Source: Phyllobacteriaceae bacterium (GTDB lineage: Bacteria > Pseudomonadota > Alphaproteobacteria > Rhizobiales > Rhizobiaceae). Taken from it: a stretch of 64,000 nt of DNA. The translations under genes were made by a program, and so were the position numbers. Where the stretch lies: positions 62,001-126,000 of the forward strand of contig JANSXT010000012.1 in the NCBI GenBank assembly GCA_024742765.1. The letters are read 5' to 3'. Under the pieces are notes generated by a model. It was not told the DNA's origin. It ran no database searches and worked only from the letters and a program-made list of their open reading frames with translations. This document shows, piece by piece, positions 17,748-25,685 of the stretch (positions are counted from its first letter, which is position 1; the number at the start of each line of letters is the position of its first letter).

Positions 17748-18488
17748 ATGCAGGCCGGGGGGCATTCCGTGACAGATGACGATGCCTTTGACTTTGTTGC
17801 ACGCGTCGATGAACACAAGACGCTGGATTCGCTGCTGACGGACCTGCGTGAGCAGGCGTCCAGATTCGGGTTCGAGCATCTGATCCTGACCGGGGTTCCC
17901 GTCGGCGGTCAGCGGCTGGAACCGCTGGTGGCGCTCAATGGTTGGCCGGAGGGCTGGTTCGAGCGCTATGTGGCCAACGACTATGCGCGCCATGACGCGG
18001 TGTGCGTGCATGCGGCGCAATCCTTCCGGCCGTTTGCCTGGTCTGAGGTACCGCGCCAATTGCTCGAACGGCCGGCCTGCCGGCGCATTCACGGCGAGGC
18101 CACCGAATTCGGCCTCCTGTCCGGCTATGTCGTCACCATGTCGTCCGAGCATCACTGGAACACGGCCGTCTCGTTCGGCTCGCCGGAAGACGGCTTGGTG
18201 ATCGACAAGCGCGACCGGGCGCGGCTGAGCCTGATGGCGACCTATGCGGGCGCCCACGCCGAAGACATTCTGGGCTTTTCCAACCAGCCCCGCGTGCTGA
18301 CCGATCGGGAAGCGGAAGTGCTGACGCATTTCGCGGTCGGCCGCACGGCGGGCATGATCGCCGAGTTGCTGTCGATTTCGGAACGTACGGTGGTTCAGCA
18401 TTCCGAGAATTTCCGCCGCAAGCTCGGCGTCAAGTCGACCGTGCATGCGGTCGCCGTCGCCATCAAGCGCCGCCTGATCATGCCCTGA
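17748..18488 (+). CDS. LuxR family autoinducer-binding transcriptional regulator
   Basis: The 246-residue protein has an N-terminal autoinducer-binding domain (about residues 25-165; key region WPEGWFERYVANDYARHDAV and FAWSEV) and a C-terminal GerE-type helix-turn-helix (LTDREAEVLTHFAVGRTAGMIAELLSISERTV). The usual Asp-Pro of the ligand pocket reads Asp-Ala here. ATG 17748 follows GGTGAG, and the frame upstream lacks family sequence. It is paired with a LuxI synthase 167 bases downstream, so it presumably senses that acyl-homoserine lactone. Confidence 0.85.
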   Translation: MQAGGHSVTDDDAFDFVARVDEHKTLDSLLTDLREQASRFGFEHLILTGVPVGGQRLEPLVALNGWPEGWFERYVANDYARHDAVCVHAAQSFRPFAWSEVPRQLLERPACRRIHGEATEFGLLSGYVVTMSSEHHWNTAVSFGSPEDGLVIDKRDRARLSLMATYAGAHAEDILGFSNQPRVLTDREAEVLTHFAVGRTAGMIAELLSISERTVVQHSENFRRKLGVKSTVHAVAVAIKRRLIMP

Positions 18489-18533
18489 GCCGCGAATCGG
18501 TGAACCAGGCGCCGGTCCTGTCGCCACCGGGCG

Positions 18534-18551
18534 CCGACCGATGACGGTCGG
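18534..18551. promoter_or_regulatory. Inverted repeat between luxR and luxI genes
   Basis: CCGACC and GGTCGG arms of 6 bp flank a GATGAC spacer. It may be a regulator site or part of a luxR-gene terminator; no T run follows. Confidence 0.3.
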
Positions 18552-18584
18552 TGCGGCGCGCATCGACCCAAAAATCGCACCGAC

Positions 18585-18602
18585 ATCGGAACATCTTCCG
18601 AT
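18585..18602 (+). promoter_or_regulatory. Candidate lux box upstream of luxI gene
   Basis: ATCGGAACATCTTCCGAT is an 18-bp inverted repeat with perfect 7-bp arms and a 4-base spacer, centred about 62 bases before the synthase start codon. Length and placement fit lux-type boxes bound by LuxR dimers. Confidence 0.55.
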
Positions 18603-18655
18603 TCCCCGGATCACGGCCCGATGCGACACTTCCTCTGACAGCCGGAGGAAGACCG

Positions 18656-19279
18656 ATGATCGAAGCGCACGTCTTCAGCTACGGACAGCGACATCTTTAT
18701 GCCGACGAATGGGACGAATGGCTGCGCCTGCGCCATCAGGTCTATATTGAGGAAAAGCGGTGGCACGAGCCCAATGCGGACCGGCGGGAGACCGACCAGT
18801 TCGACAATGACGCGGCGACCTACATTCTGGGCCTTCTGGACGGCAAGGTCGTCACCTCGGCACGACTGATCCCCTGCAACCGGCCGACGCTTGTGTCGGA
18901 CGTGTTTCCCCATTTCTGCGAACGCGGTGGCGTGCCCGACCGGCCTGACTGGATCGAATGGACGCGGACGCTGACGGTCCCCGAATTGCGGTCGGGCGGC
19001 CGGCAGAGCATCCTGACCCAGCTTTGCGCTGCGGTGATGGAATATTGCCTGCTTGAAGGCGCAGCCAAGGTGGGCGGCATTCAGGAACTGTTCTTCCTGC
19101 CCAAATGGAAGCACCTTGGCTGGACGACGACGCCGCTGGGCCTGCCCCAGGAAATCGAGGGAAGCGGCGACTGCGTCGTCGCCTTCATGGATGTGAACGA
19201 AACCGCGCTTGCCAACATTCGTTCGGCGATGGGCACAGACCGCTCGCTGCTGCATCACCGGGGCGAACGCCCCCGCTGA
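18656..19279 (+). CDS. Acyl-homoserine-lactone synthase, LuxI family
   Basis: Makes an acyl-homoserine lactone signal from SAM and an acyl donor. The 207-residue protein shows the conserved N-terminal pattern LRLRHQVYIEEKRWHEP with later TDQFDND, ARLIPC and IEWTRTLTVPE, covering the invariant Arg, Trp, Asp, Glu and Arg positions; Tyr replaces the usual Phe. The start has a strong GGAGGA ribosome-binding site nine bases upstream. Acyl chain length cannot be predicted. A GGDEF-EAL gene lies downstream on the other strand. Confidence 0.88.
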   Translation: MIEAHVFSYGQRHLYADEWDEWLRLRHQVYIEEKRWHEPNADRRETDQFDNDAATYILGLLDGKVVTSARLIPCNRPTLVSDVFPHFCERGGVPDRPDWIEWTRTLTVPELRSGGRQSILTQLCAAVMEYCLLEGAAKVGGIQELFFLPKWKHLGWTTTPLGLPQEIEGSGDCVVAFMDVNETALANIRSAMGTDRSLLHHRGERPR

Positions 19280-19307
19280 TCGACGAAGAGCGGCTGGAGC
19301 TGTCCCG

Positions 19308-19457
19308 ATGAAAATCGGTTCGACAGCTGCCGCGATGAACATCGGTTCCACATCGGGCGGCGCCGCCGCCATGTCCGGACCCGCATATCTGTCCGGCATC
19401 GGACACAACAAGAAACCCCGCAGGCTGCAACCTGCGGGGCTCCAAGGCACGGCCTAA
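19308..19457 (+). CDS. Possible small protein downstream of luxI gene
   Basis: A 49-residue frame begins 29 bases after the synthase, with GGAG eight bases before ATG. It contains an internal near-repeat (MKIGSTAAA, MNIGSTSGG) reflecting a 20-bp DNA repeat (19306-19325 and 19333-19352, 18 of 20 identical). It also contains the short motif SGIGHN. The last third lies on a GC-rich hairpin. Small genes are co-transcribed with some LuxI genes (cinS in Rhizobium), but no homology to CinS is claimed. It may be non-coding. Confidence 0.35.
   Translation: MKIGSTAAAMNIGSTSGGAAAMSGPAYLSGIGHNKKPRRLQPAGLQGTA
19416..19439 (-). terminator. Hairpin, probable terminator of leftward transcription
   Basis: CCCCGCAGG (19416-19424) and CCTGCGGGG (19431-19439) form a 9-bp stem. 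The T-rich tail (TTTCTTGTT) is on the minus strand, so it would stop transcripts coming from the GGDEF-EAL gene or from within the gap. Confidence 0.55.
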
Positions 19458-19695
19458 CGGGTGAGGTCTGAAACCGCGCGCCACAAGAATATGTCTTTGT
19501 AGCGTGTGGTCCATAGGTTTCGTGCCGATTTGTCGCGCCCGACCATCCCCTGAAAATGGTCGGGCGTGGCAGGTTTTCGGATTTTCAGCAGATTGGGACC
19601 GATCCCATTGCCGGTGGCACGCCGTCGCCATGGCGACCGGCAGGACCGGGCGCTGTGCTTTTCGGCGCGGCAGACCGGCCCGGTGCCCCGGCGTT
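19458..19695. other. Structured non-coding stretch
   Basis: No gene is seen. It holds a perfect 11-bp stem (19536-19546 with 19556-19566, nine-base loop) and a perfect 14-bp palindrome GTCGCCATGGCGAC (19624-19637). It would be the 3' untranslated region of the GGDEF-EAL transcript or a small RNA locus. Confidence 0.4.
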
Positions 19696-21273
19696 TCAGG
19701 CGACGTCGGCGAGCGCCTTGGCCTTGTAGAGCGCGACGATCTTGTCGCGGCTCGCGGGCGCCTGGTGGTAATAGCCCTGGAAAAGGCCGCATCCCGCGAT
19801 CGATGCCCGGACCTTGTCGTCCTCGGTCTCGATGCCCTCGGCGACGACCGTCCGGTCCATCTTGCCGGCGATCTGTGTGACCGCGCTGACAAATGTGTCG
19901 GTGACGATATCGGTGCCGATGTTCTGGATATAGGATTTGTCGATCTTGATGATGTCGAAGGGCAGCTTGCGCAACTGGTTGAACTCGCTGTAGCCCATGC
20001 CGAAATCATCGAGCGCGATCCTGAAGCCCGCGCTCTTGATGGCGGCCATGCGGTCGACGAAATCGTCGGACGTGTCGAGCATGGCACTTTCGGTGATCTC
20101 CAGCACCACCCGGCTCGGCGACACGTTCATGTCCTTGAGAACACTGACATAGTCGCGCAGGAACGCGTCATGGGCGAGTTGCCATGCCGAAATGTTCACA
20201 TTGACCGGAACATCGGGCAGGGTTTCGGCGTCTTCGCAAACCCGCTTGAGCACATAAAGACCCAGTTCGTGGATGAGCTGCGATTTTTCGGCAACGGGAA
20301 TGAACTCAGCCGGCGAGATGACGCCCCGAACCGGATTCTGCCATCGAACAAGCGCTTCCAGCGAATCGATCTCGCCATCGGCATCCATGATCGGCTGATA
20401 GTGGACCGCAAGCTGGCCGAGCAAAATGGCGGCGCGCAGTTCGCGCTCGATGAACCGCTCCTGGCGCGCGTCGGCCAGAATGTCGGGCGAAAAAATCGAA
20501 CAGGCGCCGCGGCCATTGGTTTTGGCCTGCTGCAGGGCAAGGTCGGCGAATGACAGCAATTCGTTGACGTTATCGCTGTGAACAGGCGCCAGCGCCACGC
20601 CCAAGGATGCGGACACCGCCTGCCGCCGATTGGCAATGAACAGTCCTTCGCGCAGCGTCGCCAGATATTGGGCGCAAGCATCGGCCACATAACCTTCGGG
20701 GATGGGCTCTTTGGAAGCGATGAAGACGGCCAGTTCGTCGCCGCCCAGCCGCCCGATACGGCCACCGGGAAACGCCTGACGGGCGATGCGGGCGCAAAAG
20801 CCCAAAACGTCGTCGCCGGCCCCATGGCCAAGGGCGTCGTTGATCTGCTTGAGATGATCGATATCGATGATGATCAGCGCGACCGAACCGCCCTTGCGAT
20901 GGGCGGCCACGGCCTGTTTGAGGCCGTCCAGGAAATGGCCGCGGCTGGCCGCGCCCGAAACCAGGTCGATATTTTGCCTGTCGCGCAGTTCATCATGCAG
21001 CATCTTGTGGGCTTTGACGCGTGCGGACATCAGCACATAGATGGCGATCGCGATGATGATCGTCAGAGCGGAACTGACCAGTTCCGATCGGACGAGCACC
21101 TGCTCGGTCATGATCTGGCGGAGCACCGCATGCGGCACCACGAAGTGAACGGCATGCACGCAGGTCAAAACGACCAGCATGCCGACGAGCGCGTTTTCCA
21201 CGATCGGTCGGCGAAGCTTGACTTGCTTGTCGCGGGAAAATTTCTTCTGCAAGCTGGGATTGGGCGCGGACAT
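19696..21273 (-). CDS. Membrane GGDEF-EAL protein (cyclic-di-GMP turnover)
   Basis: The 525-residue protein has two N-terminal membrane helices (about 28-48 and 66-84), a GGDEF domain with RLGGDELAVF at 174-184, and an EAL domain starting with SLEALVRW (304-311), then NVNISAWQL, LDDFGMGYS, KIDKSYI and EGIETEDD. Both active-site motifs look intact, so it could make or degrade cyclic-di-GMP. It sits beside the quorum-sensing pair, hinting at a link between cell density and cyclic-di-GMP, though it is convergent with luxI and has its own promoter region. Confidence 0.88.
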   Translation of the reverse strand: MSAPNPSLQKKFSRDKQVKLRRPIVENALVGMLVVLTCVHAVHFVVPHAVLRQIMTEQVLVRSELVSSALTIIIAIAIYVLMSARVKAHKMLHDELRDRQNIDLVSGAASRGHFLDGLKQAVAAHRKGGSVALIIIDIDHLKQINDALGHGAGDDVLGFCARIARQAFPGGRIGRLGGDELAVFIASKEPIPEGYVADACAQYLATLREGLFIANRRQAVSASLGVALAPVHSDNVNELLSFADLALQQAKTNGRGACSIFSPDILADARQERFIERELRAAILLGQLAVHYQPIMDADGEIDSLEALVRWQNPVRGVISPAEFIPVAEKSQLIHELGLYVLKRVCEDAETLPDVPVNVNISAWQLAHDAFLRDYVSVLKDMNVSPSRVVLEITESAMLDTSDDFVDRMAAIKSAGFRIALDDFGMGYSEFNQLRKLPFDIIKIDKSYIQNIGTDIVTDTFVSAVTQIAGKMDRTVVAEGIETEDDKVRASIAGCGLFQGYYHQAPASRDKIVALYKAKALADVA

Positions 21274-21429
21274 AGTCGCCTGTCTCTCCGTGGCATGAAT
21301 GACCGGCTCATATGGAGCCGGCAGTAAAACGATTTACAACATGCCGAGAGCGGCGTCAGAACTACACACGCATCATGCGCGCCGATCAATGATGCCGTTA
21401 TAGACCGCGATGCTCTAGGCTTTCTTAAT

Positions 21430-21493
21430 GCCGGCCCCGCAAAAAATCGTGGGCCGGCCAATGCCGCCGAAACGTGTGTCCCGTTTCGGGACA
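21430..21493 (-). terminator. Two stem-loops at the end of the sugar/polyol operon
   Basis: TGTCCCG/CGGGACA (21477-21493) begins 3 bases after the kinase stop. A second 8-bp stem, GCCGGCCC/GGGCCGGC (21430-21458), follows. The T run is inside the second loop, so factor-independent termination is uncertain. Confidence 0.4.
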
Positions 21494-21496
21494 GGT

Positions 21497-23122
21497 TCAG
21501 GCCGCTTTCGCCAGACCCTCAAGAAGCAGCGCGACGGCCTCGGCGCCGGGGTCGTTGTGGCCGGCAAGGCTCTGGGCAGCCACATAGGTTGCTCGGCCGG
21601 CCTTGGCGCGTGTGATCTTCGCTGTCGCATCGGCGCCGGCACGCGCCGCGCCTGCTGCCGCAGCAAGCCCGTCATCAAGGGCTGCCAGCGCAGGTTCCAG
21701 CGCATCGATCATGGTGCGGTCGCCGGGCGACGCACCGCCGACCTGCATTATGCGGTCAAGGCCCGCCGACAAGGCGCCGACCGCATCCTTGCCGTTGGCC
21801 GACGCATCGCCAGCGGCGGCGAAGAAGATCGCCAGAAGCACGCCGGACGAACCGCCCATGGTCTGGCTGAGTTCGCTGCCCAACGCCCGGTAAAGCTGCG
21901 TCAGATCGGCAAGCGGCATCCGGTCGAGCGCCGCCAGCATCGCCCGGCACGCGGTCGCCAGCGTCGAGCCCGTGTCGCCGTCGCCCGATTTGGCATCGAG
22001 CGCGTTGAGCTTGTCTTCGGCCTTCAGCAGGATCGCGCAGCAGCGCTCGATCAACGCCCGGTGTCCGGCATGTTCGGATGCCATGGGCTGGATCGGCGAC
22101 AGCCCGTCGGGCAACGGCACGATGTGCGGCTCGGCCACCTCGGCAATGCCGGGCCAGGCCGAGGGCGCGACATCTGTCGCCAGCGCATCACGCTCGAGCG
22201 CGTCGACCGGCAGCAGCGAGACGGAAAAACCGCGCATGTCAAGCGAGGTCATCAGCGCCGCCGGACCGATCAGGTGCGTCACCTTGCCGGCGATGGACGA
22301 TCGGCACAGTTCCTCGGCCAGAACCGACATTTCGAGCGGTGTCGTCGAACCCAGATTGTTCAAAAGCGCGACATGCGGCCGGTCGCCCAGATGCGGCCTG
22401 AGCTTTTCGGCGACCATCTCCATGGCATGCTTTGCACCTTCGAAATCGACCTGTTCGACGCCGGCCTCCCCATGAATGCCGAGCCCCAGTTCGGCCTTGC
22501 CGAGCGCGATGCGGTCCTCCTTGGGCGAACCCGGCACGGTGCAGGTGTCAAGCGACATGCCGATCGAAACGACGCCATCGATGGTGCGGCGCGCAATCGC
22601 CTCGACCTCATCAAGCCCGGCACCGGCTTCGGCCGCCGCGCCTGCGATCTTGTGCACAAACAAGGTTCCCGCGACGCCACGCGGCTGGGGCAGGTCCGGC
22701 AGCGCCACATCATCGTCGACCACGACCATCGCGACCTTGATCCCGAAGGCGCGCGCCCGCTCTGCCGCCAGGCCGAAATTGAGCCGGTCGCCGGTATAGT
22801 TCTTGACGATCAAAAGACAGCCCGCCTCGCCGGTCACCGCCAGAATGCCGGCCAGCACCGCATCGACCGAGGGCGAAGCGAACACGTCGCCGCATACTGC
22901 CGCGGTGAGCATGCCCTGACCAACGAACCCCGCATGGGAGGGCTCATGCCCCGAGCCGCCGCCGGAGACGAGCGCCACCTTCGACCGGTCCCAGTCGGTG
23001 CGCACCACCACCTTGATATGCGGGAAACCGTCGAGCCGCGCCAGCCGCCCGTCGGAATTGCGCAGAAGCCCGTCAATGGCTTCGGTGACGACGTCTTCCT
23101 TGGCGTTGATGAACTGTCTCAT
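21497..23122 (-). CDS. dhaKL: Dihydroxyacetone kinase-type fusion (DhaK-DhaL)
   Basis: The 541-residue protein fuses a DhaK domain (1-330) and a DhaL domain (about 345-540), as in ATP-dependent dihydroxyacetone kinases. DhaK shows VSGGGSGHEPSHAGFVG and GIHGEAGVE, whose His forms the covalent hemiaminal with the ketone. DhaL shows LDAKSGDGDTGSTLA with the Mg/ATP-binding Asp residues, then QTMGGSSGVLL and GGASPGDRTMIDAL. Relatives also phosphorylate erythrulose or other short ketoses. It closes the leftward ABC operon 12 bases after an ATPase gene, so its substrate probably derives from the imported compound. Confidence 0.9.
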   Translation of the reverse strand: MRQFINAKEDVVTEAIDGLLRNSDGRLARLDGFPHIKVVVRTDWDRSKVALVSGGGSGHEPSHAGFVGQGMLTAAVCGDVFASPSVDAVLAGILAVTGEAGCLLIVKNYTGDRLNFGLAAERARAFGIKVAMVVVDDDVALPDLPQPRGVAGTLFVHKIAGAAAEAGAGLDEVEAIARRTIDGVVSIGMSLDTCTVPGSPKEDRIALGKAELGLGIHGEAGVEQVDFEGAKHAMEMVAEKLRPHLGDRPHVALLNNLGSTTPLEMSVLAEELCRSSIAGKVTHLIGPAALMTSLDMRGFSVSLLPVDALERDALATDVAPSAWPGIAEVAEPHIVPLPDGLSPIQPMASEHAGHRALIERCCAILLKAEDKLNALDAKSGDGDTGSTLATACRAMLAALDRMPLADLTQLYRALGSELSQTMGGSSGVLLAIFFAAAGDASANGKDAVGALSAGLDRIMQVGGASPGDRTMIDALEPALAALDDGLAAAAGAARAGADATAKITRAKAGRATYVAAQSLAGHNDPGAEAVALLLEGLAKAA

Positions 23123-23134
23123 GGCGTGCCTCCC

Positions 23135-24136
23135 TCACACTACCCGGTTGCCGGCCGCATCGAAAAAGAGCGGTTGGTGCGGCGTCACCGCCACGCTGTC
23201 GCCATGGTCGAGCGTCGAATGGGCGTCGGCGAGCGTGGTCATCACATGGCCTTCGACCTCCAGATGCACCCGCGTCTGGTCACCCAGATGTTCGACACGC
23301 GTCACCGTGGCCGGTTTTCCGCCCTCGCCGTTCAGGACGATATGTTCCGGACGCAGGCCGATATGGGCGGCCCCGGACGGCGCACCGCCGAACAGGCTGG
23401 TCGGCAACAGATTGATGCGCGGCAGGCCGAGGCGTGTGGCGACATATTCGCTGACCGGGTTCTCGTAGATCTCGCGCGGCGGCCCGAATTGGACAAGGCG
23501 GCCTTCATCAAGCACGCCGATATGGGTCGCCATGGTCATCGCCTCGATCTGGTCGTGCGTGACGTAGAGCAGCGTGGCGCCCAGATCGGCCTGGATGCGC
23601 TTGAGTTCGATCCGCAGTTCCGAGCGCAGTTTCGCATCGAGCGATGACAATGGCTCGTCCATCAGATAGATGGCCGGATCGCGGACCAGCGCCCGGCCGA
23701 TCGAGACGCGCTGCATCTCGCCGCCTGAAAGCTGCGTCGCCTTGTTGTCGAGCTTGTGGGGAATGCGCAGAACTTCGGCGACGTCCGCCACCTTGCGCTC
23801 GATCTCGGCCGGCGGCGTGTTGAGGATCGGCGACTTGAGCGGGAACGCAAGGTTCTCGCGCACCGTCATGTGCGGATAGAGCGAATATTGCTGGAACACC
23901 ATGGCGACATCGCGCTGCGCCGGCGTTTCGCCGACGACGGACCGGCCGCCGATCGTGATCTCGCCACGGTCTGGCTTTTCAAGGCCGGCGATCAGCCGCA
24001 GCGTCGTCGTCTTGCCGGCACCGGTCGGGCCGAGCAACACGACGAACGCGCCGTCGGGTACGTCGAGATCGATGCCATCGACACCGATCGTGTGACCGAA
24101 CACCTTGGTGACATCGCGCAGCACGACCTCAGCCAT
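23135..24136 (-). CDS. Carbohydrate ABC transporter ATPase (second of two)
   Basis: The 333-residue protein is a MalK/UgpC-type ATPase: Walker A GPTGAGKTTT, Q-loop FQQYSLYPHM, signature LSGGEMQRVSIGRALV, Walker B IYLMDEPLSSLDA and the H-loop YVTHDQIEAMTM, followed by a C-terminal regulatory OB-fold region (IGLRPEHI). ATG 24136 has AGGAG upstream and overlaps the previous ATPase gene by 8 bases. It would form a heterodimer with the upstream ATPase. Confidence 0.9.
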   Translation of the reverse strand: MAEVVLRDVTKVFGHTIGVDGIDLDVPDGAFVVLLGPTGAGKTTTLRLIAGLEKPDRGEITIGGRSVVGETPAQRDVAMVFQQYSLYPHMTVRENLAFPLKSPILNTPPAEIERKVADVAEVLRIPHKLDNKATQLSGGEMQRVSIGRALVRDPAIYLMDEPLSSLDAKLRSELRIELKRIQADLGATLLYVTHDQIEAMTMATHIGVLDEGRLVQFGPPREIYENPVSEYVATRLGLPRINLLPTSLFGGAPSGAAHIGLRPEHIVLNGEGGKPATVTRVEHLGDQTRVHLEVEGHVMTTLADAHSTLDHGDSVAVTPHQPLFFDAAGNRVV

Positions 24137-25241
24137 GGCGGAACGCTCCTGCATTAAGGTCGGAGGCAAGCGCCCTGCCCGATTTTTCGTCGAACAGCGT
24201 CAGCGTCGACGGCAGGAATTCGAGCCCCACGGTCTCGCCCGGCCGCACGAGCTCTGCCGCGCCGGTGCGCGCCTTCACTTCGCCATTGGGCGTCGCGAGC
24301 GTGATGATCTGCGTGGTCCCCAGATACTCCGCCGCGCGAACCTCACCGCGATAGGAAGCTGCGTCCGAAAGGACCACATGTTCGGGCCGGACACCCAGGA
24401 CAAGTTCGCCGGTCGCCGCTTCATGCTGTATCGGCACGGTGAAATCCGATCCATCCAGCGTCACGGTCGATGCGCCTTCGGTGACCGCGCCGCCAAAGCG
24501 CAAAAAGTTCATCGAGGGCGAGCCGATGAAATCGGCGACGAACATGGTCGCCGGCTTGTCGTAGATTTCCTGCGGCGTGCCGAACTGCTCGACAACGCCA
24601 TGGTTCATGACGACGATCTTGTCGCCCATCTGCATCGCCTCGAGCTGGTCATGGGTGACGTAGACAGTCGTTGCGCCCATCCGGTCGTGCAGCGCCCGCA
24701 ATTCCTCGGCCATGCGCTCGCGAAATTCCGCGTCGAGCGCGCCCAGCGGCTCGTCCATCATGAAGGCCTTGGGATCGCGCACGATCGCGCGGCCGAGCGC
24801 CACGCGCTGGCGGTCGCCGCCCGAAAGCCCGCCGACGGGCCGGTCGAGAATGGCTTCGATGCCCAGAATGCGCGCCACCTCGTCGAGCTTCTGCTTGATC
24901 TGCGCGCGCGGCATGCCCTGGCTGACCAGCGGATAGGTGATGTTCCGACGCACATTCATGTGCGGATAGAGCGCGAACATCTGGAAGACGAAGGCGATGT
25001 CGCGCTGGCTGGCCGGCTTCTGCCCCACTTCCTCGCCGCCGATATAGATTTCACCCGATGTCGGCAGTTCGAGCCCGGCGATCATGCGCAGCGTCGTCGT
25101 CTTGCCGCAGCCGGACGGGCCGAGCAGCATGAAGAACTCGCCATCGGCAATGGTGAAGGAGGACGACTGCACCGCGGTGAAATCACCGAATTCCTTGCGC
25201 AGGTTTTTGATCACGATCTCGGCCAACGTCAGGTCATCCAT
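24129..25241 (-). CDS. Carbohydrate ABC transporter ATPase (first of two)
   Basis: The 370-residue ATPase has Walker A GPSGCGKTTT, FQMFALYPHM, signature LSGGDRQRVALGRAIV, Walker B AFMMDEPLGALDAEF, the YVTHDQLEAMQM H-loop and a C-terminal TOBE-like region (LGVRPEHVVL). Two non-identical ATPases with two permeases and one binding protein make a complete importer. ATG 25241 has no obvious ribosome-binding site. A 255-base gap containing a long hairpin separates it from the small membrane protein gene upstream. Confidence 0.88.
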   Translation of the reverse strand: MDDLTLAEIVIKNLRKEFGDFTAVQSSSFTIADGEFFMLLGPSGCGKTTTLRMIAGLELPTSGEIYIGGEEVGQKPASQRDIAFVFQMFALYPHMNVRRNITYPLVSQGMPRAQIKQKLDEVARILGIEAILDRPVGGLSGGDRQRVALGRAIVRDPKAFMMDEPLGALDAEFRERMAEELRALHDRMGATTVYVTHDQLEAMQMGDKIVVMNHGVVEQFGTPQEIYDKPATMFVADFIGSPSMNFLRFGGAVTEGASTVTLDGSDFTVPIQHEAATGELVLGVRPEHVVLSDAASYRGEVRAAEYLGTTQIITLATPNGEVKARTGAAELVRPGETVGLEFLPSTLTLFDEKSGRALASDLNAGAFRHG

Positions 25242-25372
25242 CCATGAACGCGATCGGATTTGGCGGCAGAAATGGCAAAGGGATGCCAGGAGCCGTTCGA
25301 TGACCGGGCCGGCCGCCCGGTCGAGAGCGGCGACGCCGCAGCGCGCAGCCATTTCGCCGTCCGAAGGATAAG

Positions 25373-25459
25373 GGCGATTTGCTGCGATACAGCGTTCCAA
25401 AGGCTTGAAAGTGCACCACACTTCCGGCGCCTTTGCGCCTCGTCTCGCAGCAAATCGCC
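25373..25459. repeat. Long nested hairpin inside the ABC operon
   Basis: A perfect 15-bp inverted repeat (GGCGATTTGCTGCGA at 25373-25387, its complement at 25445-25459) encloses a second pair (CAAAGGC/GCCTTTG) and an inner pair (AAGTG/CACTT). The result is an 87-base nested stem-loop between the small membrane protein and the first ATPase. It may be an RNA processing or stabilising element, or a dispersed intergenic repeat. Confidence 0.65.
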
Positions 25460-25496
25460 TCTTACCAAATCAATCGGGCTCATGGATGCATGACCT

Positions 25497-25685
25497 TTAC
25501 TCCGGAAAATGGCTGACGATGATGAACATCACCGTGCCGATCAGCGTGACGATGAAGGAATAGGTGAAGAGCCCGATCGCAAAGGGCTGCATCAGCATCA
25601 AAACGCCCAGCGCGATCAGGATCGTCGCCACCATCTCCCACGGCCCCCGGCGGAAACGGGCCAGACCGGTGAAAAAGCCGTTCAT
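25497..25685 (-). CDS. Small membrane protein of the ABC operon
   Basis: A 62-residue frame starts in an ATGA overlap with the stop of the upstream permease, so it is translationally coupled. It has a basic N-terminus (FTGLARFRRGPWE) and two hydrophobic segments at about 19-37 and 39-58, ending HFPE. It is not recognised as a known family. DUF2160 small proteins occupy a similar place in glycerol ABC operons, but the sequence does not look alike. It could be an accessory subunit of the transporter. Confidence 0.65.
   Translation of the reverse strand: MNGFFTGLARFRRGPWEMVATILIALGVLMLMQPFAIGLFTYSFIVTLIGTVMFIIVSHFPE

Noticed and set aside
21428-23647. 739-codon plus-strand frame antisense to the DhaK-DhaL gene
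   Set aside because: It lies entirely opposite a kinase with both domain motifs intact and has no family features of its own.
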